From Lumbricus rubellus (taxonomy: Eukaryota > Annelida > Clitellata > Crassiclitellata > Lumbricidae): 64,000 bases of DNA. Positions 11,701 to 21,076 of this stretch are shown one piece after another. Numbering within the stretch: the stretch's first letter is position 1; every line of letters starts with the position of its first letter. Under the pieces are notes generated by a model. The model was not told where the DNA came from, did no database searches, and saw only the letters and a program-made list of their open reading frames with translations. Location: assembly GCA_945859605.1 (NCBI GenBank), contig OX243825.1:15685784-15749783 (forward strand), read 5' to 3'. The position numbers and the translations under genes were made by a program.

Positions 11701-14700
11701 ACACAATAAAGTCACTACGCAATAAAGTTACTGCGCAATAAAGTTACTACACAATTAAGTTACTACGCAATAAAGTTACTACACAATAAAGTTACTACAC
11801 AATAAAGTTACTATGCAATAAAGTTACTACACAATAAAGTTACTACGCAATAAAGTTACTGCGCAATAAAGTTACTACGCAATAAAGTTACTACACAATT
11901 AAGTTACTAAGCAATAAAGTTACTGTGCAATAAAGTTACTACGCAATAAAGTTACTACTCAAAAAAGTTACTACGCAATAAAGTTACTACTCAATAAAGT
12001 TTCTATGCAATAAAGTTGCTACACAATAAAGTTACTACATAGTTGCACCCACACACTCAGCCATGTCCTTGATACATGTAAAATTACTTTAGTTCCTGCT
12101 GTACACTTAGTCAGCAAGACTCAGCTTAACCCTTTATTGCCAGAGGGTATAGGATTTCCCACACCATTTACTACCACTTCGGCATTAAAGGGTTAAATTG
12201 TTTAATACACAAAGGAACAGAAATCTTAAGACAGCAATGTGGTTTGCCATACTTTTGAGGTGGATACTCAAGGGTGCTATGTGAAGCATACTTTATCTCC
12301 ACTCTTTTACGCACTCTTACACCTGAAATAAAAAGCAAAGCACTGTTAGAAACAGAACCTGCAGGTCCTAGTTTATTACACAATGAAATTATGCATGTGT
12401 CCTTGTATGCATATATCCAGACTTTTATCCACATAAATTATGTTAATAAGTATAAATACATGTACCTGTACATGTATACATGTGTGTATGCTTGCACATA
12501 TGAATCTATGTATGCCTGTGAACAAGTATGTATGGATGTACGCATGCTGATATTACTGATGCATTATCATGTTAGTTTCTGCAAATATTTCAGTTATCTA
12601 GCAATATTAGTTAACTGTTTAAAAGTAAACATTTGTAGGCACTTGTGCATATTGATCAAATAACCCAGCAGTACTGGTATTGCTAATATTATTATTTATG
12701 CGTTTATCTATACAAATATGTCTATATAATGACTTCTAGCATCTCTTCGGGTACTGGAATATGGCAATCTTAAATCAGTGACTTTCAAACCTTGAGTAAA
12801 AAGTAAATCTGCAAGTGCCATCTCCTGGAGAACTGTATTAAATACCATGTTACAATGAGATATCTAAAGCTGAATAAAAGCTGGAATTCCTAGTCACTGA
12901 CTGCATAAATGTCAGGTTCAGAATTTAATTCATAACAGTACATTACATATAAAGATTGTTATGTATTTGTCTCCATATGAGAACAAAATGCAGGTCTTAG
13001 AGATTGTTGGGTGGGGTGGTGTAGTGGATATGTTTATTGCCTTGCAGCCGAAAGGTCACAAGTTCGAATTCAACACAAACCACTGCGCAGGAACCTTCAG
13101 CAAGTCCTTCACTCACAACTGCTTAGGCCCTTCAGCGTGAAACTCCGATGCAGTGTCCGCGCTGTAGCCGGGAGCACCTCTGAGTAGCAGCTTGAAGGGG
13201 CATTATAACAGATGCGAAAAATAAATAAATTAATTAATTAATCAAGACTGTGAGCACTTACTGCTTTCCGATGGCTTTCTCCACGACTCCTGTAAAATGT
13301 ATCACATTATTGTCATTGTATCACATTATTGTCATTGTATCACATTATTGTCATTGTATCACATTATTGTCATTGTATCAAATTATTGTCATTGTATCAC
13401 ATTATTGTCATTGTATCACATTATTGTCATTGTATCAAATTATTGCCATTGTATCACATTATTGTCATTGTATCACATTATTGTCATTGTATCACATTAT
13501 TGCCATTGTATCACAATATTGTCATTGTATCACATTATTGTCATTGTATCACATTATTGTCATTGTATCACATTATTGTCATTGTATCACAAACCTGAAG
13601 ATGCACATTTGAGCTAACTAGTGTCTCATGATTGCATAATCAGACTTTTGTATGCATGAACAAATTCATTCATTCAGATCTGAAAACGAAAACTGAAACT
13701 AAACTGAACAGTTAAAGCGAAACTGAAAGTTCTGAAAGTGAAAACTTGAAAAGTAAATGTACAGAAACTTAAATAGCACTGCAGATTTGAAGTAACAACT
13801 GTTAGTAATGAACACAGCACCCGTTTCTTTACAAGTTATCAACTGCTAATTCACTTGCACGTAAATTTTGTAAAATATCACAAAGTTACGATACTGTGGA
13901 TGGGCAAAAGTTTCACCAATATTCTAGGTCTAAAATGGAGTGATTTTGTCCACGGTGAATGTGACTATTCAATTCAGTTGCTCTGTAAAATCGTCTGCAC
14001 TGCGGATATAGATGGGAACCCATGAGCAAATAGCTATGAAATTTCTATTCTCTGCATCTCTGAATAGTTATCTTGAAGGGATGACATATAAATTTCACAT
14101 AGATAGACAGAAATAAGACTTACTATTTGCTTAAACACAAGGTTCCAAATGACATCATGTTGCTCGTAGATTTCTTTCTCCATTTCAGATGAACTGTCTT
14201 CAACGTGTTTCGTCATCGTGAGTTCCAATTTCCATTCGATGTCAGCGTCATTTTCTTTTTGATCTTCAGCGTAACCCTGAAAATTGACAAATATATCAAA
14301 TAGTATTGGCAGGATACTTGTTTCGCGGCAGAACGCTAACATTCAACTTTGAAAACTTCATGTCACGGCAGGGAATTGTATTTTACTGGTGCACTGCCAG
14401 TTCCAAATACCTCAAATGTAGCAGCATGAGCATTAACTGTCTACAGGAGAATTTGCTTTTAAAGCGAAAACTAGTAACAACACCAGTGACATCTACCAAA
14501 TACAATCATTGTTAGCTAATTTCAAGTTTAAGTCAAGTGACCATCTACCTCTCATGATCTATGCCAAGTGGGTTAAAAGTTAGAAAATGGGTTAAACCGT
14601 AGTTTAGGTTGTTTAATTATTTTCATTATCGATATCCCGTAGTTTAGGTTGTTTAATTAATAAACGCCTAAAATCACGAATATAACGCGCCATTTATTTA

Positions 14701-16329
14701 GCTTTTGCAGTTCAAGCAGAGCCACTCAACAGCAGCCTCATCGGCCTCATGTAGGACGGGCATTCCGCCCGGAAAGCGAGTTGTTATAACGCGCCATAAA
14801 ACGCGCTATTCCAATTTCTGAACATTCGCAACCGGAAGTAGCAATATAAACCGAAAACGCGAGAAGATGGAAGCTGGATTGACAAAAAAAAAAAAAAAAA
14901 AAAAAAACGGTACTTTTTTTTTATCCGACAACCAATTTCTTACATTCGATGACAAATATTTAGTGACGAAATAGAAGCGGGATTTTACGCATGAGGGTCG
15001 GTTAGGGCTCAGGTTAGGCGTCGTGAGGGTCGGTTAGGGTTAGTTTTAGGGTTAGTGTAGTAATTCTGCTGAAAATGAAGCTGGATTGATGAAAAACGCT
15101 TGAGAAGTAGAACCTGGATAAAGGCATTTTATACCTGAAATGGAAGCTGGATAAAGGCATATTTATAGTTGAAATGGAAGCTGGATGGTAAACACGCACA
15201 CTGAGTGCCCGTACTCCAAACAATATGGCTGCCAAGGAATGCGATAAAATTAGAGCGCGACCTATAGACGACATTGTTCATCAATTCAGCTTCAATTTCA
15301 GCAGAATGACTGCACTAACCCTAAAACTAACCCTAACCGACCCTCACGGCGCCTAACCTGAGCCCTAACCGACCCTCACGCTTTGCATGTTGAGATGCAT
15401 GTTGCGATGTCGTCGATCGGTCGCGTTCTAATTTTACGGCATTCGTTGGCAGCCATATTGTTTGGAGTACGGGCAATCAGTGTGCGTGTTTACCAGCTGG
15501 ATTGAACCTGGCGATCCAGAAATTACTTGTATATCATTTAAAGGCCTAGACATGCAAATAATTTAGCAACCTCACTTTTGGCCAAATAATTAAACAACCT
15601 AAACTACGGTTTAACCAAATGGTAAATAAAAATGCTTTTTCTAAAGCTCTAATGGCGAAACTGCACAATCGGGGACTACTATTAACAGATCTTAGGCGTC
15701 GTGAGGGTCGGTTAGGGCTCAGGTTAAGCGTCGTGAGGGTCGGTTAGGGCTCAGGTTAGGCGTCGTGAGGGTCGATTAGGGCTCAGGTTAAGCGTCGTGA
15801 GGGTCGGTTAGGGTTAGAATTAGGGTTAGTGTCGTCATTCTTTCCAATAAATTGAAAATAGTACGTAAGATCTATTAATAGCGGTCCCAGATTGTGCAGT
15901 TTCGCCGCTCTAACAGCATTCTATTAAAGTTGTATGATGTTAGATGCTTTGTGACGCACAGCTGAAAGAAGAGTTCCTCAGCTGGGCATAAAGAAGGGCA
16001 AAAATAAGCACATTCTGCACAGTATACATAGTCGACTAAGCATTAATTGCACATTTTTTAAAATTCTCACATCTTCGCCTATTGCGCACATGCCTGTAAA
16101 TTATAATATTATACCTCTGGGGCCCTGGCAATAAATATTAACTAAGACGAGCAAAAATGGGCCATACCTTCACAACTTCTTCAAGTTGGTCGACATAGCT
16201 GGCAACCGATTCCTTGCGCTGTGTCAACTGCCAACGATTGTATCCTTGTAGAAGATAAGGCAATGCAAAGATGAACGCAAAGAATGAGATTGTAAAAACA
16301 GTGTCTAACACGCTTTGCCCGAACACCAT
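8754..16329 (-). CDS. Unrecognised membrane protein, six-exon candidate gene
   Basis: In transcript order the exons are 16329-16168, 14276-14124, 13289-13262, 12322-12253, 9634-9485 and 8886-8754. Each has an AG acceptor and a GT donor (GTATGG, GTAAGT, GTAAGT, GTATGG, GTGAGT). The phases 0, 0, 1, 2, 2 agree throughout and give 231 residues ending in TAA. Exon 1 starts MVFGQSVLDTVFTISFFAF, a likely signal-anchor or TM (about 8-28). Residues 36-105 are charged and probably helical. Exon 5 encodes two hydrophobic segments (about 145-165 and 171-189), and the Lys/Asp-rich tail has no motif. The topology (one N-terminal and two C-terminal membrane segments around a charged helix) resembles ER membrane proteins in general, but I see no family signature. 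Exon 3 is a 28-nt microexon and the weakest link. Further exons could be missing, and the function is unknown. Confidence 0.5.
9251..9426. mobile_element. hAT-like MITE, 176 bp
   Basis: The ends are TAGTGTTG and CAACACTG, flanked by a perfect 8-bp duplication GCTCTTGT (9243-9250 and 9427-9434). The inside alternates AAGTAAAAGT and ACTTTTACTT, so the whole can fold back. The terminus and the 'AGTAAAAGTAACG' style body match common hAT MITEs of animals. Confidence 0.8.
10085..10205 (+). mobile_element. RTE-type LINE 3' fragment (plus strand)
   Basis: It translates as GMSLEMLREATRERKHWR..VARAPRADGNR, aligned by eye with the C-terminus of the RTE reverse transcriptase at 31577-32938, and ends in the same CAGGTGACCA tail. 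The preceding 9855-10060 contains a GGCAAACCACCCCCC block that may be part of the same or a related retroposon. Confidence 0.7.
10425..10570 (-). mobile_element. SINE-like fragment
   Basis: It starts with ATTCATTCATTC and carries the tail core (ACATAGCTCCCATTGAAGAAGTCTACTCAGG..GCGCTCCCAACC), the minus-strand form of the shared 3' module GGAGCGCCTCTGAGTAG..CTTGAAGGGGCGCTATA. Confidence 0.6.
11461..12036. repeat. 16-bp minisatellite, about 36 copies
   Basis: The unit is AATAAAGTTACTACGC, with ACGC/GCGC/ACAC/ATGC variants at the end. It sits in the large intron between exons 4 and 5 of the minus-strand gene. Confidence 0.95.
12126..12196. mobile_element. piggyBac-like mini-MITE, 71 bp
   Basis: TTAACCCTTTATTGCC at one end and GGCATTAAAGGGTTAA at the other form a near-perfect inverted pair with TTAA at both edges. 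It is the same family as 28977-29037 and 47194-47264, in reverse orientation. Confidence 0.75.
13008..13233 (+). mobile_element. tRNA-derived SINE, near full length
   Basis: The head GGGGTGGTGTAGTGG contains an A-box-like TGGTGTAGTGG. AAGTTCGAATTC further on is a slightly decayed B box. The body (CAGTGTCCGCGCTGTAGCCGGGAGCACCTCTGAGTAG) and tail (GCTTGAAGGGGCATTATAACA) match the other copies. It ends in an A/T-rich (AAAT)n tail. Confidence 0.85.
13297..13592. repeat. 19-bp minisatellite, about 15 copies
   Basis: The unit is ATCACATTATTGTCATTGT. It starts just upstream (in the gene's sense) of the 28-nt exon 3 of the minus-strand gene, whose acceptor lies at 13290. The open frames across it are artefacts of the period. 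Confidence 0.95.
14590..15616. mobile_element. MITE with 33-bp perfect terminal inverted repeats
   Basis: Bases 14590-14622 and 15584-15616 are exact inverted copies (start GGTTAAACCGTAGTTTAGG). Inside are an inverted pair of about 88 bp (15188-15275 with 15409-15496) and a GTCGTGAGGGTCGGTTAGGG core present in both orientations (14990-15060 and 15307-15395). There is no coding sequence. Target duplication is unclear, with AAATGG beside both ends as a candidate. Confidence 0.75.
15653..15906. mobile_element. MITE with TTAGGG-like core
   Basis: The inverted ends GGCGAAACTGCACAATC and GATTGTGCAGTTTCGCC extend over about 45 bp with mismatches. GCTCTAA flanks both sides (15646-15652 and 15907-15913), part of a likely 7-8 bp target duplication. 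The core at 15690-15835 is four copies of CGTCGTGAGGGTCGGTTAGGG, shared with the neighbouring element at 14590-15616. Confidence 0.75.
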
Positions 16330-16499
16330 CTTATTTCAAAAATGTTTCTTTTACCGCTGCAGAATTTTGAAAAATTTTGAATGAAGGAACCACATACTAT
16401 TGCTCCTCCGCCCTCTATACTATACTACCGATAACCGGGAATTTGACGCATCAAGTTTCTGTGAATCTGTCTACGACTTGAAGACGTAATACATAAGTA

Positions 16500-16690
16500 C
16501 AATACAATTAGTTATTTATATCGCGCTTTAAGGAAAACAAGTCTTGCAGAAGAGCGCGCATCTGCAACGGGAGACTATTCCAGACAGAAGGACCTACAAC
16601 TGAGAAAGCACGACGCTGACAGGTTGATGTTTCAACACGCGGGACCAAAAGCTTATTACAGGAATGCAGTCGTTCAAGTGACTTCCTTAC
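16500..16690. mobile_element. SINE-like fragment in head-to-head interval
   Basis: TTATTTATATCGCGCTTTAAGG..GTCTTGCAGAAGAGCGCGC, followed by a body (GACTATTCCAGACAGAAGG..GAGAAAGCACGACGCTG) like those downstream of the SINE tail at 30845-31075. Confidence 0.5.
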
Positions 16691-16828
16691 TGTTTGCTTC
16701 AGAGTCCTTCCATTAGCCTAGTCCGTAGACGTTTGCTATGCAAATTTGCAATGTAGGGCCTACTAGCATTATTTTGAGATTTTACAGTACACCCAGTAGT
16801 GTAGTCCTAAAAAATGAAGCGGGGGAAC

Positions 16829-17514
16829 CAGGGACGTAACTAGGATTTTTCGTTTGGGGGGGCTTAAGCCTTAAGTATGACCAGTGCTTAAAGTGTAAAA
16901 AAACAAAGCGCCGGGACGCTGTATTGTAATTGGTCGTGAGTGGCGGCGCCGAAGGCGCGAAGTTGCGAGTGCCGAAGGCACGAAGCCCGTCCCGACTAGG
17001 GGGTCTGGGGGAGCGTCGTAAGCTTCCCCAGCGGGGTCTGGGGCGGAGCCCCAGCGACCAGCGCATTTTTGGCTGTGTCGACCTCAAATGGAGCCATTTT
17101 TAGGCTCTTGTTTGCCAGCTAGCCTATTTGTGAACGGTAAAGTCGCAAAAATTTTAAGAATAAGTCGTTTTTCAGTGTCGCAAGGCTGAAGCTATACCAA
17201 GATAACAATAAAAATCAAACTGCTACTGTAAAAGACAAAGGTTTTGTCTATATACCGTAAGCTCCCCAGCGGGGGTCTGGGGCGGAGCCCCAGCAACCAG
17301 CGCATTTTTGGCTGTGTCGACCTCAAATGGAGCCATTTTTAGGCAGTCATGGCCGGTCGTCCGCAACTGCATGTACGCCGTCCATGCGTAGTCTATTTAA
17401 ATTAGCCGTAAGCATACAACGGCTTGATTTCATTGGGGGGGGGGGGGCTTCAGCTTCGTTTGGGGGGGCTTAAGCCCCCAAGCCCAACGCTAGTTACGTC
17501 ACTGGGGGGAACGC
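16829..17514. mobile_element. Middle MITE of the nest, perfect 8-bp target duplication
   Basis: The ends CAGGGACGTAACTAG and CTAGTTACGTCACTG are inverted, and the inner GGGGGGGCTTAAGCC blocks also mirror each other. Flanks GGGGGAAC at 16821-16828 and 17515-17522 are identical. It inserted into the outer element and was itself invaded by the CAGTGCTTAAAGTG element. Confidence 0.85.
16882..17395. mobile_element. Innermost hAT-like element, right end lost
   Basis: This is a second copy of the 4220-4831 element. It has the same CAGTGCTTAAAGTGT start, the same GGCGCCGAAGGCGC and AGCCCCAGCG hairpins, and the same TCAAATGGAGCCATTTTTAGG phrases. Similarity stops in the GCCGTCCATGC region near 17390, so the right terminus has been deleted. 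Confidence 0.8.
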
Positions 17515-18192
17515 TCTTCATAATAATATTATTATTATTAGTATTATTATTAATAATATTCCATTAGCCTATCCATGGAAAAAAGTGGAGGAACGGCGTT
17601 CCCCCGCGTTCCCCCACTACACCACTGGGTACACCCTTGTTTTGTTCTTATCCGATGTTTCCGCAGGCGGTTCAAAAAGTATACACGAGGACTGTACTGT
17701 ACCTGTACTGTACCACATTGGATAACGCTGGCGTAGCGATCAGCGTATCGAGTTCGAACCCCATGAGGCGGACGTGCTTTGTGTTTGAGCTGTCGGTTCT
17801 GTTAGTAATCAAGACTTAATAATTATGTCTTCTGTCATTTGTGTTCTTGTGAATTGTTTCAATAATAGCATAGCTGAACACTGTAACCGGTTTCAGCCTG
17901 TCAACCGGATTCTCCGAAAAAGAAATATGATTATTGGTTACGCAAGCTACATTCAGAAGTAAATATAAAGGCGCTATAAAATAGGGGACTGAAATCTTCC
18001 ACTGGCCATTTAGAACCGGAAAAAGAATAGTTCTGCAGCTGGTATTTTTAGAAGCGTACAATGGCGACTTATTAGTGTTATTTCAGTTGAAAGGTGTACC
18101 AATATAGCTAAATACTTAAAAGAAACCAGCGCGTGCATGAACGCTGTGGAGCGCTTGGTTTATGCTAGTCTGTCGAATAAGCACATTTAAGG

Positions 18193-21044
18193 ATGTGTGA
18201 AGTCTGCGGCGATTTGCTGGAACTTCTTGAATCCCGTAGGTTATACATTCAACCGTTGTAACAATGCATGTGTGTATGCAACGCAAGTGCAGATGTTTAT
18301 AGCGATATTGTTGCAGACTAGCGCGTGTACAAAACCTAATACTGTAAGCTATGGTCTTCTATTCCACTCTCACAGTTACCAGAAATTGTCTGCTCACTCT
18401 AAATTTAAAGAAATGTCCAGTACTTAAGTGCACAAGCAATTCACCCTACATTTAAAGAAATGTCCAGATTCACCCTAGTGTAATTTGGAGGGGGTCATAA
18501 CGAAAACGCTGAATATGCACAAACGCCCGTTTTCCCGAAAACAGCCTTATAATAGAAAGCGACCGAACCTCAAAAATTATTTTGAGTTTAATTAAACACA
18601 TGGTATCATGGACCTATTAAACAGTTGTTGGTAACACAGTTTAGTGTCCAAAAATCATTAGGTTTTGTGACAATCGATTTGGGGGATTATGAGATTCGGG
18701 CCGCAGCCGATCTGGACAAGCATGCCACCTTACCAAAATGTAGAGTGTCCTGCTATTTGTAGAAATGCTATAGATCTGTTCTTCCCAGAATTAAGGTTTA
18801 GATGACTCTTGGTCCTTAAATTGTTAAGATGGAACGAGCATATTTATTGATGATATACGAAAACCAAAAATCTTGCAAGAAAGAAAAACCCTTTTCGTTG
18901 GGTTATAATTATTTTTTGGGTGGTGGGAATGCTGTTTCATCCAGCCTGTGATTGATTCTGTATCAGACCTATAAAGTTAATTGAAGGAGAATTGCGCTTT
19001 CCATAGAATTTTCCAATAAGTGATTAAAAAGGGCATTAACGTCACATCAACTTGCGTGGGCTGTCTCACTTTAAATAGCAACCATTTTTATCTCTTTTAT
19101 CAGGTGGACAGTGAATCTCCAAAACTCAAATCGCCAAAATAAAATTTTCACTGGATTCCTGAAATGTTTGTTACGTGAACAGATTATTTGCGGATGATTC
19201 TAATCAATGTCTACCTCTTGAGCCAGTTAAAGAGTTTTTTTTATTAGAACTCTTCATTGTTTAGTTTGAAATATTTGTTCGTTTCAGACGATGCAAGATT
19301 CGGAAAGAAAGATGGCATGCAGCTTAACAAAGTTGAGGTCTTGGCTGTCGTCTTGTATGTTCAGCTTTGGCCTCAAAGGCAAGTTCAGCATTTATTCTGA
19401 TAGTTTTAATATGAACACTTGTGGTTCGATAGATACGGATTTGCATGTGCCCTTGCACGTGCACACAATACTGTATTTATCGATTTTTTAATTTTATTTT
19501 TATGGCACCTCTAAAAAAATTAAAAAGGGGTTAAACAACAGCATGAGAAAAACTTCTTTAGTCATGTCACCTGGTGACCTGGTGCCGTCAGTCATGTACT
19601 GCACACATACTGGCAAAAAGTATGGGCATACTGACTTAACTAACTGGATATTTGTTTGATTATCCATCTGAGATGTGTTTTTTATCCTAGATGTTTATCC
19701 ACCGGAGTGCGGTTTGGCAGCTGGTTTATTTATAATTATACATACTTTTTAGGCACTAAGAACTTACTGTTTGAAAAATAGATAGGCCTATGTTTGACAC
19801 CTTTGTGGGATTCTTTAAGTTAGGACTGGAATCCCATTTGATTTTGAATAGCTTGCAGCCTTGCATAATACGGACAATTGCGAGTCTTGACTGCATGGTT
19901 GTAGAATACTAAAAACTGTGATTTTTCACTGTGACTTTGCTTAGAATTGGTCCATCTATTAATGTTTGTTTATGTTTGTATGTGCACTTGTTATAGCGCC
20001 CCTTCAAGCTCTCTCTACTCAGAGGCGCTCCCGATGCAGAGCGGACACTGCATCGGAGTTTCACGCCAAAGCGCTGAGCAATTGTAAGTGAAGGACTTGC
20101 CCAAGGTCCTTACGCGGCGAGTTGGATTCGAACCTCGGACCTTCCGGCTCCAAGGCAACGACGCCACCACTAGACCACCGCGCCCCACATTAATGTCTTA
20201 GTCTTCAAGATTTAAGGACTTTTTGTTTCTGTTGGAAAATTAAGATCTTTTCTAAACGTATGTGTGTTTAAAAATACTGCAAACCTGATGTTTGTTGTAT
20301 AGTAGTAGTGGTAGCACCTCTGAGTAAAGAGAGATTGAAGGGGCGCTATAACAAGTGCACATACAAATAGTATTTATAAGATTGAGATGTTTTACTTTCC
20401 GCAGGCAGTGCATGTGCTGCTACAAGGAATTCAAGAACTTTGAACGTTTCAACAACTTGGTCCAGCTGATCGTGCACCGAGCGATACGACTAATCGAAAC
20501 TTTACCGAGAGAATGCAAACGTCGTGGCTCTCAGGATGGCGGCGGCAGCGGCGCTCCCGAGGACCCAACCAAGGATTCGGCGGACGACAAGAATTCCGAC
20601 GACCTGGACAGCGAGAAGGAGCTGGACGTGACGGGCATAGAGGTCGACCAGAAGGAAGACATGAAGCAGGCTGGGGATACGGTTGAGGGTGAAGTGGAGG
20701 GTGTTGTCCCGACCGGGGTAGAGGTGAGGGGCGAGAGCGACACGAAGAGCAAGGGTGGTGGAGAGGGTAAGGAGAACAAGCCGGTGGATGCGGATCGACT
20801 GTGGAGTCCGGCGGAGGAGCAGGGCGAGGCGGAGGAGGAGATGTGGACGCTCGAGGAGAAGGACCGGCTGTTCAACTTCGTCAGCAAGGTGTTCCTCATG
20901 AACTTTCCGTTGTACATGGCGTACAAGCATTGCGTGCACGCGTCGCTCGAGGAACTGTCGAAGCAGGACACGAACGCGTTGAATAACTACTGTGAACTGA
21001 CCGTGAGTTGTTGTTTAATCGTTATTTTCTTTGATGAGAAATGT

Positions 21045-21076
<32 letters not shown>

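Larger units (their letters stand above)
16794..17627. mobile_element. Outer MITE of a triple nest
   Basis: The ends CAGTAGTGTAGT and ACTACACCACTG are inverted partners. The 8-bp flanks AGTACACC (16786-16793) and GGTACACC (17628-17635) match at 7 of 8. Both the termini and the 8-bp duplication fit hAT elements. It is split by the element at 16829-17514. Confidence 0.75.
19379..20404 (+). other. GC-AG intron (USP34 intron 2)
   Basis: The exon ends CCTCAAAG and the intron starts GCAAGT. The next exon begins at 20405 after TTCCGCAG. The split codon AG|G gives Arg, matching the conserved QRQC of USP34. No GT donor nearby keeps the frame, and AG|GCAAGT is the consensus of U2-type GC-AG introns. 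Confidence 0.85.

Noticed and set aside
8396..13592. CRISPR-like array from the regular repeats
   Set aside because: The arrays are head-to-tail minisatellites with no unique spacers, in a eukaryotic genome.
13250..13617. Three overlapping plus-strand frames (HYCHCITLLSLY repeats)
   Set aside because: They come from the 19-bp minisatellite, open in all three frames; no gene features.
20502..20971. Two minus-strand open frames of about 145 codons
   Set aside because: They are shadows of the acidic USP34 exon 3; composition is explained by the sense codons.
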